Shown: one piece after another, positions 1 to 8,371 of the stretch | How the letters are laid out: each line of letters starts with the position of its first letter | Position numbering within the stretch: the first letter of the stretch is position 1 | Source of the DNA: CAZCEC01 sp964497615 | Lineage (GTDB): Bacteria > Chloroflexota > Anaerolineae > Anaerolineales > UBA6663 | NCBI GenBank assembly: GCA_964497615.1 | Contig: CAZCEC010000099.1 | Span: forward strand, 1 to 19,539 | Reading direction: 5' to 3' | Length of the DNA stretch: 19,539 nt | Position numbers and translations under genes: made by a program | Notes under the pieces: model-generated | What the model was told of the DNA's origin: nothing | What the model saw: only the letters and a program-made list of their open reading frames with translations | Databases searched by the model: none

Positions 1-1539
1 CGCAACGCCCTCGACCGCGCCCGCCTGCCCGCCGCGGACCAACTCAACTACGACATCTTCGGCCGCTTGCTCGACAACGAGATCGGCGAGCACCAGCACC
101 GCGCCTACCTGCTCCCGATCTCCAAGGCCTTCGGCTTCCACACCTACTTCCCAGAACTGCCTGCCTTCATCCCCCTCACCAGCACGGCCGATTACGAGAA
201 CTACATTGCCCGGCTGGAAGCCTTCCTGCGCTGGACCGAAGACCATGTTGACCTGATGGCCGTCGGTCTGCGCTTGGGTTTCATCCCAGCCCGCGCCACC
301 CTGGACGGCGTCGCCGAAGCCGCCCACGCCCAGGTCGTGGCGCCCGAGGCCAGCCCCCTCTACCAGCCCTTCACGACTTTCCCGCCCAGCGTCCCTGAGA
401 GCGACCGTGCCCGTCTCGCCCAGGCCGGCCTCAGCGCCTTGCGTACCTCCGTCGTCCCCGCTTACGAGGCCCTCGCCGCCTTCCTGCGCGACGACTACTT
501 GCCCGCCGCCCGCGACACCGTCGCCGCCGCGGACTTGCCCGATGGCGCCACCTTCTATCGCCACCGCATTCGCTACTACACTTCCCTTGACCTCACTCCG
601 GACGAGATTCATGCCACCGGGCAGGCCGAGGTCGCCCGCATCCGCGCCGAGATGGAGACCCTGGTCGAGCGCGTCGGCTTCCAGGGTGACGTTCGCGCCT
701 TCATCCAGCATCTGCGCACCGACCCGCGCTTCTACGCCGCCACGCCAGATGTCCTGCTCAAGGAAACGGCCTACGTCCTGAAGCGCATGGATGGCGAACT
801 GCCCCGCCTTTTCAAGACTCTGCCGCGCCTGCCCTATGGCATCCGCGTCATCCCCGACTACGCCGCCCCCGGCAGCACCACCGCCTACTATCAGCCCGGC
901 TCCGGCGACGGCACCCGCGCCGGCCAGTACTACGTTAACACCCACGACCTACCCAGCCGCCCCTTGTATGAGATCGAGGCCCTCTCCCTGCACGAGGCCG
1001 TCCCCGGTCACCACCTGCAGATCGCACTTCAGCAGGAGTTGAGCGACCTGCCCATGTTCCGCCGCTTCGGCGGCTTCACTTCTTTCGTGGAAGGCTGGGC
1101 GCTATACGCCGAGCGCCTCGGCCTGGAGACCGGATTCTACACCGATCCCTTCAGCGACTTTGGCCGCCTAAGCTACGAGATGTGGCGCGCCTGCCGCCTG
1201 GTCGTGGATACTGGGATGCACGCCCTCGGCTGGACCCGCCAGCAGGCTATCAACTATATGGCCGACAATACCTCCTCCACCCTGCTCAACATTGCCAATG
1301 AGGTGGACCGCTACATCGCCTGGCCCGGTCAGGCCCTGGCCTACAAGATCGGCGAACTTAAGATCCGCGCCCTGCGCGCCCACGCCGAGCACGCCCTCGG
1401 CCCCGCGTTCGACCTGCGCGCCTTTCACGACATTCTTCTGCGCGAAGGCGCCGTGCCCCTGGACGTGCTTGAGCAAATGGTCGCGCGCTGGATTGCCGGG
1501 CAGCGCCAGCCCACCGAGTCCACTTCACCGGTTCATTAG
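1..1539 (+). CDS. DUF885 family putative metallopeptidase, 5' truncated
   Basis: The reading frame is open from base 1 to the TAG at 1537-1539, so the N-terminus lies outside the window; a TTG at 67 is internal and not a credible start. The visible 512 residues carry the hallmark of the DUF885 family: a HEAVPGHHLQ segment (visible residues 331-340), which resembles a zinc-binding HExxH-type site, and downstream EGWALYAERLG (from about residue 364), whose Glu could be a further metal ligand. The region around TTAYYQPGSGDG also fits the family. Members are presumed zinc peptidases or hydrolases, mostly uncharacterised, so the substrate is unknown. No signal peptide can be judged because the start is missing. 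The baseplate gene begins 22 bases downstream on the same strand, so co-transcription is possible. Family assignment is firm; peptidase activity is inferred from the motif. Confidence 0.85.
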   Translation, partial: RNALDRARLPAADQLNYDIFGRLLDNEIGEHQHRAYLLPISKAFGFHTYFPELPAFIPLTSTADYENYIARLEAFLRWTEDHVDLMAVGLRLGFIPARATLDGVAEAAHAQVVAPEASPLYQPFTTFPPSVPESDRARLAQAGLSALRTSVVPAYEALAAFLRDDYLPAARDTVAAADLPDGATFYRHRIRYYTSLDLTPDEIHATGQAEVARIRAEMETLVERVGFQGDVRAFIQHLRTDPRFYAATPDVLLKETAYVLKRMDGELPRLFKTLPRLPYGIRVIPDYAAPGSTTAYYQPGSGDGTRAGQYYVNTHDLPSRPLYEIEALSLHEAVPGHHLQIALQQELSDLPMFRRFGGFTSFVEGWALYAERLGLETGFYTDPFSDFGRLSYEMWRACRLVVDTGMHALGWTRQQAINYMADNTSSTLLNIANEVDRYIAWPGQALAYKIGELKIRALRAHAEHALGPAFDLRAFHDILLREGAVPLDVLEQMVARWIAGQRQPTESTSPVH

Positions 1540-1561
1540 TTGACCAGCTACCGAGACGAAC

Positions 1562-3526
1562 ATGCCCCTTCCTGAACCCCGCCTAGATGACCGTCACTTC
1601 CAGGATCTCGTCAACGAGGCCAAAGCCCTCATCCCGCGCTACACGCCAGAGTGGACCGACCACAATCTTTCTGACCCCGGTGTGACCCTAATTGAGCTAT
1701 TTGCCTGGATGACGGACCTGATGCTCTACCGGCTCAACCGTGTGCCGGAGAAGAACTACATCCGCTTTATGGACCTCATTGGGCTGCGTCTTCAGGGCGC
1801 CACCCCCGCCCGGGCCCCCATCACCTTCTGGCTCTCGGCCCCCCAGCCCGGCCCCGTCACCATCGCCCGCGGCACCGAGGTCGCCACCGTCCGCACCGGC
1901 GATCAGGCCGCCATCACCTTCACCACGGACGAAGATTTGACCGTCATCCCGCCCAGCCTGCGCTTCGCCTGGACCGCGCCCGACGAACAGAACTTCACCG
2001 ACCAGACGCCGCGCCTGGACCTCACCTCCGAGTTGTTCGAGGCCTTTCAGCGGCGGCCTCAGCCCGGCGATGCCCTCTACCTCGGCTTTGCCGAGAACCT
2101 CAGCCAGAACACCCTCGCCCTCAATATTGACTGCCGCGTCGAAGGCATCGGCGTGGACCCCAAGGACCCGCCCCTCGTCTGGGAAGTCTGGTGCGGCGAC
2201 GCCAAGACCTGGGTCCGCGCCGAGTTGGAACGCGACGAGACGGGCGGCCTCAACCAGGCGGGCACCGTCATCCTGCACCTCCCGCGCGATATGGCCGTCC
2301 GCACGCTCTCCAAGCAGCGCGCCTACTGGCTGCGCGTGCGCCTGGTCGCCGCGCGGCCCAAGCAGCCCACCTATTCCGCCTCGCCGCGTATCAACACCAT
2401 TAAGGCCACCGCCATCGGCGGCACGGCCTGGGCCACCCACTCCACTCTGGTGCGCAACGAGTTCCTGGGCCGCAGCGACGGCGCGCCCAGCCAGGCGTTC
2501 CGCCTTGGCAACACGCCCATCCTCGCTCGCCAGGAGGGCGAGGCCGTCGAAGTCCAAAACGAAAACGGCGACTGGCTGCCGTGGCTGGAGGTCGAATCGT
2601 TCGCCAACTCCGCCCCCGGCGACCGCCACTACGTCCTCGACGGCGTCACCGGCGAGGTTCAGTTTGGCCCCGTCATCCGGCAGCCCACCGGCGTCGAGCG
2701 CGCCTACGGCCAAACCCCGCCCAAGAACCAGCAGATCCGCATGGGCCGCTATCGCTTCGGCGGCGGCGTGGTGGGCAACGTCGGCGCCAACACCCTCACC
2801 GTGCTCAAGTCGTCCATTCCCTACGTTGCCCGCGTCAACAATCGCGTCACCGCCGCGGGCGGCCTGGATCAGGAGTCGCTCGACGCCGCCAAAATGCGCG
2901 CCCCACAGATGCTGCGCACCCGCAGCCGCGCCGTCACCGCCGAGGACTTCGAGTACCTGGCCCAGGAAGCCAGCCTGTCGGTTGCCCGCGCCCGCTGCAT
3001 CCAGGCCCGCACCGAGGGCAGCGACGCCCCGCCCCCCGGCACCGTCGAAGTCCTCATCGTACCCGCCGTCACCGGCCGCGCCACGCCCCAAACCCTCCAG
3101 CCCCCGCCGGAATTGATCGAGGAAGTCCGCCGCTACTTGGACGAGCGCCGCCTGCTGGGCACCAATCTCGTCGTCGATAGCCCCGCCTACGTCGGCATGG
3201 CCGTGGAGGCCACCGTCGTCATCCAACGCCACGCCAGCGCCGACCGCATCCGCGCCCAGGTGGCCGAGCGCCTGGCCCGCTATGTAGACCCGCTCGAGGG
3301 AGGACCTGAGGGCATCGGCTGGCCCTTTGGCCGCGACTTGTACCTGTCCGAAGTCCTCACCATCATCCAATCCGTGGCCGGCGTCGAGTTCGTCCAGGAT
3401 GCGACCCTGTATCAGGTGGACCTGCGCACCGGCCAGGCCCGCGCCGCCGGCCAGAAAATCTCCCTGGCCCAGGACGCGCTCCTGCTTTCCTATGACCACC
3501 GCATCACAGTCAAGCCCAGGCCCTAG
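1562..3526 (+). CDS. Putative baseplate assembly protein (gpJ-like, contractile injection system)
   Basis: This 654-residue protein resembles the 'putative baseplate assembly protein' family (TIGR02243-like) of contractile injection systems, related to phage P2 gpJ and the Afp/PVC wedge protein. The N-terminus (about 8-75) has the typical pattern of an acidic DHNLSDPGVTLIELFAW segment followed by LMLYRLNRVPEKNYIRFMDLIG. The middle contains a beta-rich section with GEVQFGP and RMGRYRFGGG. A J-like core follows at about 430-475, with AGGLDQESLDAAKMRAP and a TRSRAVTAEDFEYLA motif. The C-terminus (about 520-640) carries the second wedge region. In known machines this subunit forms baseplate wedges with a gpI-like partner, and that partner is encoded 9 bases downstream. 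The ATG at 1562 has no strong Shine-Dalgarno sequence. No sheath, tube or spike gene is in the window, so whether it works in a full machine cannot be seen here. Confidence 0.87.
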   Translation: MPLPEPRLDDRHFQDLVNEAKALIPRYTPEWTDHNLSDPGVTLIELFAWMTDLMLYRLNRVPEKNYIRFMDLIGLRLQGATPARAPITFWLSAPQPGPVTIARGTEVATVRTGDQAAITFTTDEDLTVIPPSLRFAWTAPDEQNFTDQTPRLDLTSELFEAFQRRPQPGDALYLGFAENLSQNTLALNIDCRVEGIGVDPKDPPLVWEVWCGDAKTWVRAELERDETGGLNQAGTVILHLPRDMAVRTLSKQRAYWLRVRLVAARPKQPTYSASPRINTIKATAIGGTAWATHSTLVRNEFLGRSDGAPSQAFRLGNTPILARQEGEAVEVQNENGDWLPWLEVESFANSAPGDRHYVLDGVTGEVQFGPVIRQPTGVERAYGQTPPKNQQIRMGRYRFGGGVVGNVGANTLTVLKSSIPYVARVNNRVTAAGGLDQESLDAAKMRAPQMLRTRSRAVTAEDFEYLAQEASLSVARARCIQARTEGSDAPPPGTVEVLIVPAVTGRATPQTLQPPPELIEEVRRYLDERRLLGTNLVVDSPAYVGMAVEATVVIQRHASADRIRAQVAERLARYVDPLEGGPEGIGWPFGRDLYLSEVLTIIQSVAGVEFVQDATLYQVDLRTGQARAAGQKISLAQDALLLSYDHRITVKPRP

Positions 3527-3535
3527 GCGACACCC

Positions 3536-4573
3536 ATGAGCTACGGCAGCCTCGACCTTAAGTACGCCGACGGCAAGACCGCCACCTTCGAGCTGACGAA
3601 GCGCCAGGTCACCGTCGGCCGCGCCTCCGATGTGGATGTGCCCGTCAACGACGGCCAGGTGTCGCGCCGCCACGCCCTCCTGCTTTGCGGCCCGGAAGGC
3701 GTTCGGCTGGTGGATGCCGGCTCCGCCAATGGCACATTCCTGGGCAAGGATCGCCTCCCCGCCCAGCAGCCTGTCCCCCTCACCGACGGCGCGACTCTGC
3801 GTGTGGGCAGCACCCTCATACGCTTTACCGCCGGTAGCGGTGAAGTCGAGCAGGCCACCCCTGAGCCGATGCCTGCCAGTGCCCCGGGCCACCCGCCCAA
3901 GCCCGAGTTCGAGACCGCCATCAAGCCGCCCGCCCCTACCGCTACCGACACGCGCCCGCCGGAGCCGCGCCCCGCCGCCCCGCCGCCCGCCTTCACCCCT
4001 CCGCCACCGGAGGAGCCCGCCCCGCCCGCCCTCGAACCCACGAACGGCCAAAGCCCGGTACCCCCCGGTGTGCCCACTGACCGCAGCAGCTACCTTAAGT
4101 TCCTGCCCGCCATCTACAGCAACGACGACTTCCTCGGGCGGTTCCTGCTGATCTTTGAGACCATCCTCAGCCCGCTGGACCGCACCATTGACAACCTGCA
4201 CTACTACTTCGATGCCGGCATGGCCCCGGCCGAGGTGCTTCCCTGGCTGGCCTCCTGGCTGGGACTCGTCCTAGATGAGCGCTGGCCCGAAGCCCAGCGC
4301 CGCGCCCTCATACGCGCCGCGGTCGACCTCTACAAGTGGCGCGGCACCCGTCGCGGCCTCGCCGATTTCCTCCAACTCTACACCGGCTATACCCCCGAGA
4401 TCGTTGAGTTGGGCGTCGGCAAGTCGCGCGTCGCCGATGATGAAGCATTCCGTTTCATCGTGCGCCTGCGCGTGCCCGATCCCGCCGCCCTCGACCGCAG
4501 TGTCGTCGAGGCCATCATTGACGCCGAGAAGCCCGCCCATGCTGGGTATGCCCTTGAAATCCTCCCGGCCTGA
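3536..4573 (+). CDS. FHA domain-phage tail protein I (gpI-like) fusion
   Basis: This 345-residue protein has three parts. Residues 1-102 form a forkhead-associated domain with the key phosphopeptide-contact residues visible: VGR (R29), SRRH (S43-H46) and SANG (N65). Residues about 103-180 are a Pro/Ala-rich linker. Residues about 181-345 match the tail protein I family (TIGR02242-like, P2 gpI), starting SSYLKFLPAIYSNDDFLGRF and including WLASWLGLVLDERWPE and KWRGTRRGLADFLQLYTGY. gpI is a baseplate wedge subunit that pairs with gpJ, encoded just upstream. FHA domains bind phospho-threonine, so the fusion could place a Thr-kinase-responsive reader on the baseplate, which is inference. The usual gpI is only the C-terminal part of this length. 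The start ATG lies 9 bases after the upstream stop, which supports an operon. The R29 and S43-H46 positions match FHA1 of the protein at 8372 exactly. Confidence 0.87.
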   Translation: MSYGSLDLKYADGKTATFELTKRQVTVGRASDVDVPVNDGQVSRRHALLLCGPEGVRLVDAGSANGTFLGKDRLPAQQPVPLTDGATLRVGSTLIRFTAGSGEVEQATPEPMPASAPGHPPKPEFETAIKPPAPTATDTRPPEPRPAAPPPAFTPPPPEEPAPPALEPTNGQSPVPPGVPTDRSSYLKFLPAIYSNDDFLGRFLLIFETILSPLDRTIDNLHYYFDAGMAPAEVLPWLASWLGLVLDERWPEAQRRALIRAAVDLYKWRGTRRGLADFLQLYTGYTPEIVELGVGKSRVADDEAFRFIVRLRVPDPAALDRSVVEAIIDAEKPAHAGYALEILPA

Positions 4574-4635
4574 GCCAGCTCCCGCCGCGCCGCCGTCCAT
4601 CACCCTGTCATCCGCCCCGCCGCGAGGTAAGTGCC

Positions 4636-5199
4636 ATGCTCGCCCGCCTCTCGTCTCAGCTTCAGCGCTTCTCCTCCACCCGCAACCTCCTCCTCTTCCT
4701 GGCGCTGTTCGTCCTCTTCGAAGCCGTCATCCTGCCCGTGGCCGGGGCACGACTGGAGGCCCTTTCCGGCGGCGTCGGCCCCATTGACCTCAACCTGTAC
4801 AACACCCCAACCGGCGTTCAGTCCATGGTCGCCGCCTATGGCTCGGATGGCCGCCTGCTCTACCTCATCCTTCAGCTCACGGCCGATGTCGTCTTCCCCA
4901 TTGTCTACAGCCTCTTCCTGGCCCTGACTCTCACCCGCTTCCTGGTGCGCGGCTTTTCTGCCGGTCACCCTGCCCAGTATCTGGCCTTCGTCCCCCTACT
5001 GGGCGCTCTCTGCGACTATGGCGAGAATCTCGGCATCATAGTTTCGCTGCTCATCTATCCGCAAGAACTCTTCATCGCGGCCCTGTTGCCCACGCTCTTT
5101 ACGCCGCTCAAGTGGCTTATGTTCGCCGTCAGCCTCGTGAGCTTGATCGTGGCCGTAGTCGCCGTGCTCCAGCGCCGCCGGTCACCGGCCCGCGCCTGA
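4636..5199 (+). CDS. Hypothetical multi-pass membrane protein
   Basis: I do not recognise a family for this 187-residue protein. Hydrophobic stretches suggest four or five transmembrane helices, at about residues 17-36 (NLLLFLALFVLFEAVILPVA), 66-95, 106-130 and 133-178 (probably two). The loop after the first helix (about 37-64) contains DLNLYNTPTGVQSM and is likely outside the membrane. The C-terminus, RRRSPARA, is positively charged and so probably cytoplasmic. A good Shine-Dalgarno sequence (GAGGT, 4624-4628) lies 7 bases before the ATG, which supports the start. It sits 62 bases after the FHA-tail protein gene and 10 bases before the NBR1-Ig lipoprotein gene, all on the same strand, so it is probably part of the same transcription unit. 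A role in anchoring the neighbouring baseplate or surface proteins is possible but not shown. Confidence 0.75.
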   Translation: MLARLSSQLQRFSSTRNLLLFLALFVLFEAVILPVAGARLEALSGGVGPIDLNLYNTPTGVQSMVAAYGSDGRLLYLILQLTADVVFPIVYSLFLALTLTRFLVRGFSAGHPAQYLAFVPLLGALCDYGENLGIIVSLLIYPQELFIAALLPTLFTPLKWLMFAVSLVSLIVAVVAVLQRRRSPARA

Positions 5200-5209
5200 G
5201 GACCCCTTC

Positions 5210-5857
5210 ATGCCTGAACCGTCTCGCTCCCGCGCCCTGCGCTCGCCCCTCGCCCGCCTCGCCGCGGTGGCGGCACTCACGTTGGCCGGCCTGGCCTGCG
5301 CCACCTCCAGCACCCCGCCGCCCGATGCCGGCGCCCGCGCCACCGGCCTGGCCCAAACCGCCGCCGCCCTGCTCACCTCCACCGCCTTCGCCAGCATCAC
5401 CCCCGTCACCCCCACCCCGCCGCCGACCGATACACCGGTGCCGCCCACCGCCACCAACACCAGCGAACCGCAAGCCGCTCCCACCACGGCCGTGCCCCCC
5501 ACCACCGCGGCCCCGCCCTGCACCGGCGAGAACGACTCCGAGTTCGTCTCGGACGTGAATGTCCCCGACGGCACGCACTTCGCCGCCGGCACGGCTTTCA
5601 ACAAGACCTGGCGGCTGCGCAATGACGGCGACTGCACCTGGACCACCGCCTACCAGATTCGCCACGTCGGCGACAATGCCATGGGCGGCGCCCCCACCAA
5701 CCTGCTCAACGAGGTGCCCCCCGGCGCCACCATCGACATCACCGTGGCCCTCGTCGCACCCGCCGCCAATGGCACCCACATCAGCCGCTGGCAGCTTCAC
5801 ACGCCTGATGGCACCCCCTTCGGCACCCGGCCCTATGTGGAAATCATCGTGCCCTAG
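5210..5857 (+). CDS. Lipoprotein with Thr/Pro linker and NBR1-type Ig-like domain
   Basis: This protein has 215 residues. A basic N-terminus and hydrophobic core end at LAGLAC (C30), a plausible but not perfect lipobox because the -3 position is Gly. Residues about 60-102 are a Thr/Pro-rich linker of the TPTPPPTDTPVPPT type, common in secreted proteins of Chloroflexota. Residues about 103-215 resemble the Ig-like domain first described in NBR1: FNKTWRLRNDGDCTW is the typical core, followed by the MGGAP and VPPGATIDITV segments and the terminal RPYVEIIVP strand. Bacterial copies are usually on extracytoplasmic proteins and are thought to mediate protein or polymer binding. It follows the membrane-protein gene by 10 bases. 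The partner and substrate are unknown. The domain call is firm; lipid attachment is likely. Confidence 0.83.
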   Translation: MPEPSRSRALRSPLARLAAVAALTLAGLACATSSTPPPDAGARATGLAQTAAALLTSTAFASITPVTPTPPPTDTPVPPTATNTSEPQAAPTTAVPPTTAAPPCTGENDSEFVSDVNVPDGTHFAAGTAFNKTWRLRNDGDCTWTTAYQIRHVGDNAMGGAPTNLLNEVPPGATIDITVALVAPAANGTHISRWQLHTPDGTPFGTRPYVEIIVP

Positions 5858-5941
5858 CGGGTTGTCCGCCACCGTCCTTCCGAGGCAGTTTCTGCCGCGG
5901 CCGCTTGTCTCTCAAGGACGCCTTCGCTAGGCGATGCGCTC

Positions 5942-8269
5942 GTGGCCGCGCCAGCTAACCCACCTTCGTGGCAGCCCACGCGCCTCCAAATCGCCATCGG
6001 CGCCCTTGCCATTGTTGTCCTGCTCGCTGCTCTGTGCGGCGGCGGCGCCCTGGTCTCCTACCGGATTCGCCTGGCCCGCAGCCAGCCCACCCCCACCCTC
6101 GATCCCTTCGCCTGCGGCCTGCCGCCCCTTGTCCTGCTCACCGGCGCCACGCCCGTCCCTGGTTCACCCACGCGAACCCCTCCCCCCGGCGCGTCCGCCC
6201 CGCCCCTCACCGCCACCGTCACCGGCGCCACCGGCCCAGAGGTCATACTGCCCACTGCACCGCCTGGCCGCCCGATTCAGTCCATCGCCTTCCTTGAGAT
6301 TCCTTTCCCCTTCGACGGTGGCAACGAGAATTTCGGCGGCACCGATGCCCAATTCCGGCAGGCTAGCCAGCGCACAGGCCAGGGCGGCCGCATCAACAGC
6401 TTCTTCGACCACTTCTACCCCCTTTACCCTGCGCCCCAGGACCCCTCGATCAAGTTTGGCCGCGAGCCAGCCGAGGCCCCCATCGGCAATGGCATCCTGA
6501 TCTTCGACGGCCTGTGGTCAGAATTTGACAACTACAGCGGCCACCCGGCCTATGACTATGCGCCGTTCGTTCGCCGCGAGCCTACCACCCCCCTCTTCGC
6601 CGCCGCCGATGGCATCATCCACTCCGTCGGCGAACACTCCTCGGGCGCGTTGTTTGTCAAGATCGTCCATACCGTCCCCGGCATCGGCAACTTCCAGACC
6701 ATTTACTGGCACCTCCACCCGGACGAGTTCTTCACCGCCATGCTGGGCACCGAAGGCCAGTCCATCACCGCCGGCACGCGCCTCGGCACCATGGGCAACA
6801 CCGGCTGGAGCACCGGCCACCACCTGCACTTCGAAGTCCGCTACGACCGCAACGCCGACGGCGGCTACTCGGCCGACGAAGCCGTGGACCCTTACGGATT
6901 CGTCCCCAGCGCGCAATACCCCGCCGACCCGTGGGCCCAGTCGGCCAGCTTCACCGACGCCCAGGGCGATCCCTACAACCACCACCCCAGTTACAGCGAC
7001 TACCTGTGGGTTCATCCCCTGGGCGTCAGCGCCCAGGTGCCAGCCGCTGGCGGCCAGATGGACACCACCGGCGATGTGGGCGGCGAAGGCGCGGCCAGCC
7101 TGTGCGTGCCGCCCGACACCCTGCCCCCTGACAGCACGGTGAACTGGAGCTGGGCGCCGGACCCGACCCCCAACGGCGGCCTGGCCGGCGTAGGCCAGGC
7201 CTGTGTTCTGTCGGCCTTCGACCTCGTCGGCCAGCCCATCATTCGCTTCGACCCGCCCATTGCCGTCACCATTCCCGTGGACCCGGGCGCGCTTGGGCAC
7301 GTGGACCCGGCCACCCTCTCGATCTACTGGCGGGCTGCAGGCCTCGCCGATTGGGAACGGCTGCCCACGACCTTCAATGCCGACCGCACCCTTGCCAGCG
7401 CCTTCACCACCCGCCCCGGCCGCTGTGCCCTGCTCGGTCAGGCCACCCGTGACCTCGCCGCGCCCACCACCACCATCACCGTGGCCGGTCCCGCAGCGCC
7501 CGACGGCGCCCTCTACGACGTGGTCACCGTCACCCTCTCCAGCGACGATCCCAGCGGCATCGCCGCCATTGACTTCAGCCTCGACGCTGGCAGCACCTGG
7601 CAGCCCTACACCGGCCCCTTCCAGCTCGACCCCAGCGGCCTGCCCGAACCCATGGGCGAGGACGACCCTAGCCTCTTCTCCGGCGAGGGCTTCGGCGCAG
7701 GCCCCGGCCGCTACCTCATCCTCGCCTCCTCCATGGACGGCGCCGGCAACGTCGAGGACCCGCCCGCCGCCCTCCGCTTCTCGATTGACCCCTCCAAAGC
7801 ACCCACCGCCACGCCCACTCCCGCGGTTGATACTCCCACGGCCACGCCGTCGCGCACCGCCTCCGCCACGGCCACGCCCAGCGCTACTGCCACGCCGACG
7901 CCCACGCCTACGCGCACCGCCACCCGGCGCCCGCCCACCGCCACGCCTACGCCCTTCACCCTCAACTTCCGCGCTGACGAGACAACAGTCAGTTGGGGCA
8001 CGTGCACCACCTTGCGCTGGGATGCGGACGGTATCAAGGACCTTCACCTTTTTGGCGGCGAGTATGGCAGCCCGCCCGGCATTGGTGTTGGCGGCCACGA
8101 TTCGCGCCCAGCCTGTCCCCATACCATCAGCGTCCTGGTCCCGGGCGCCACCGTCCGGTACACCCTCCGCGCCACGCGCCTTGACGACTCCCTCTTCGAA
8201 GAGGTCGTCAACATCAACACCTTCGCCCCCGGCGGCCCCGCCACGCCCACCGCCACCGGAACACCATGA
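5942..8269 (+). CDS. Membrane-anchored M23 (LytM-type) metallopeptidase with Ig-like domains
   Basis: This 775-residue protein most likely starts at GTG 5942; no in-frame ATG gives a full N-terminus and the Shine-Dalgarno sequence is poor. A transmembrane or signal-anchor segment lies at about residues 13-38. After a Pro/Thr-rich stretch comes an M23-type domain (about 180-325). The zinc ligands of the family are visible: H201 and D205 in GHPAYDYAP, and H296 in the HHLHFEV segment (294-299), with the accessory His in YWHLHPDEF. Known M23 enzymes cleave peptidoglycan cross-bridges, so activity is likely. Residues about 340-610 hold beta-rich Ig-like modules, including one like SDDPSGIAAIDFSLDAGS. 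A TPTPTPTRT linker follows at about 620-668, then a C-terminal Ig-like domain (about 672-775). Wall cleavage could open a path for the neighbouring surface proteins, which is inference from position. Confidence 0.85.
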   Translation: MAAPANPPSWQPTRLQIAIGALAIVVLLAALCGGGALVSYRIRLARSQPTPTLDPFACGLPPLVLLTGATPVPGSPTRTPPPGASAPPLTATVTGATGPEVILPTAPPGRPIQSIAFLEIPFPFDGGNENFGGTDAQFRQASQRTGQGGRINSFFDHFYPLYPAPQDPSIKFGREPAEAPIGNGILIFDGLWSEFDNYSGHPAYDYAPFVRREPTTPLFAAADGIIHSVGEHSSGALFVKIVHTVPGIGNFQTIYWHLHPDEFFTAMLGTEGQSITAGTRLGTMGNTGWSTGHHLHFEVRYDRNADGGYSADEAVDPYGFVPSAQYPADPWAQSASFTDAQGDPYNHHPSYSDYLWVHPLGVSAQVPAAGGQMDTTGDVGGEGAASLCVPPDTLPPDSTVNWSWAPDPTPNGGLAGVGQACVLSAFDLVGQPIIRFDPPIAVTIPVDPGALGHVDPATLSIYWRAAGLADWERLPTTFNADRTLASAFTTRPGRCALLGQATRDLAAPTTTITVAGPAAPDGALYDVVTVTLSSDDPSGIAAIDFSLDAGSTWQPYTGPFQLDPSGLPEPMGEDDPSLFSGEGFGAGPGRYLILASSMDGAGNVEDPPAALRFSIDPSKAPTATPTPAVDTPTATPSRTASATATPSATATPTPTPTRTATRRPPTATPTPFTLNFRADETTVSWGTCTTLRWDADGIKDLHLFGGEYGSPPGIGVGGHDSRPACPHTISVLVPGATVRYTLRATRLDDSLFEEVVNINTFAPGGPATPTATGTP

Positions 8270-8278
8270 GGCCCGTGC

Positions 8279-8299
8279 GGGCGCGCGTTTGTCGCGCCC
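8279..8299. terminator. GC-rich hairpin after the M23 gene, terminator-like
   Basis: A perfect 7-bp stem (GGGCGCG / CGCGCCC) with a 7-base loop begins 9 bases after the M23 stop codon. There is no T-tract behind it, so intrinsic termination is doubtful. Its 3' arm overlaps the proposed -35 of the next gene. Confidence 0.35.
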
Positions 8300-8317
8300 T
8301 CCCGCCGATGGTACACT
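8289..8317 (+). promoter_or_regulatory. Extended -10 promoter for the tandem-FHA gene
   Basis: TTGTCG (8289-8294) is followed after 17 bases by TACACT (8312-8317), with TGG directly in front of the -10 (TGnTACACT, an extended -10). The start of transcription would be near 8324, about 48 bases before the ATG at 8372. It lies in the only sizeable gap (102 bases) between the M23 gene and the FHA gene. Confidence 0.5.
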
Positions 8318-8371
8318 ACGCGCATACGCGGGCGCAGCGCCATGCCCGCTCCAGAAAGTTGAGAATCCTGC

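Noticed and set aside
1697..4201. Minus-strand open frame of 834 codons
   Set aside because: It lies opposite two well-recognised baseplate genes. The Gly/Ala/Val/Asp-rich composition is what the antisense of a GC-rich gene gives, and no family is recognisable.
7801..7950. Short repeats suggestive of an array
   Set aside because: They are Thr/Pro codon repeats in the M23 protein linker, without regular spacers, so not CRISPR.
6518..8122. Minus-strand open frame of 534 codons
   Set aside because: It is a shadow of the M23 peptidase gene, whose active-site motifs are on the + strand.
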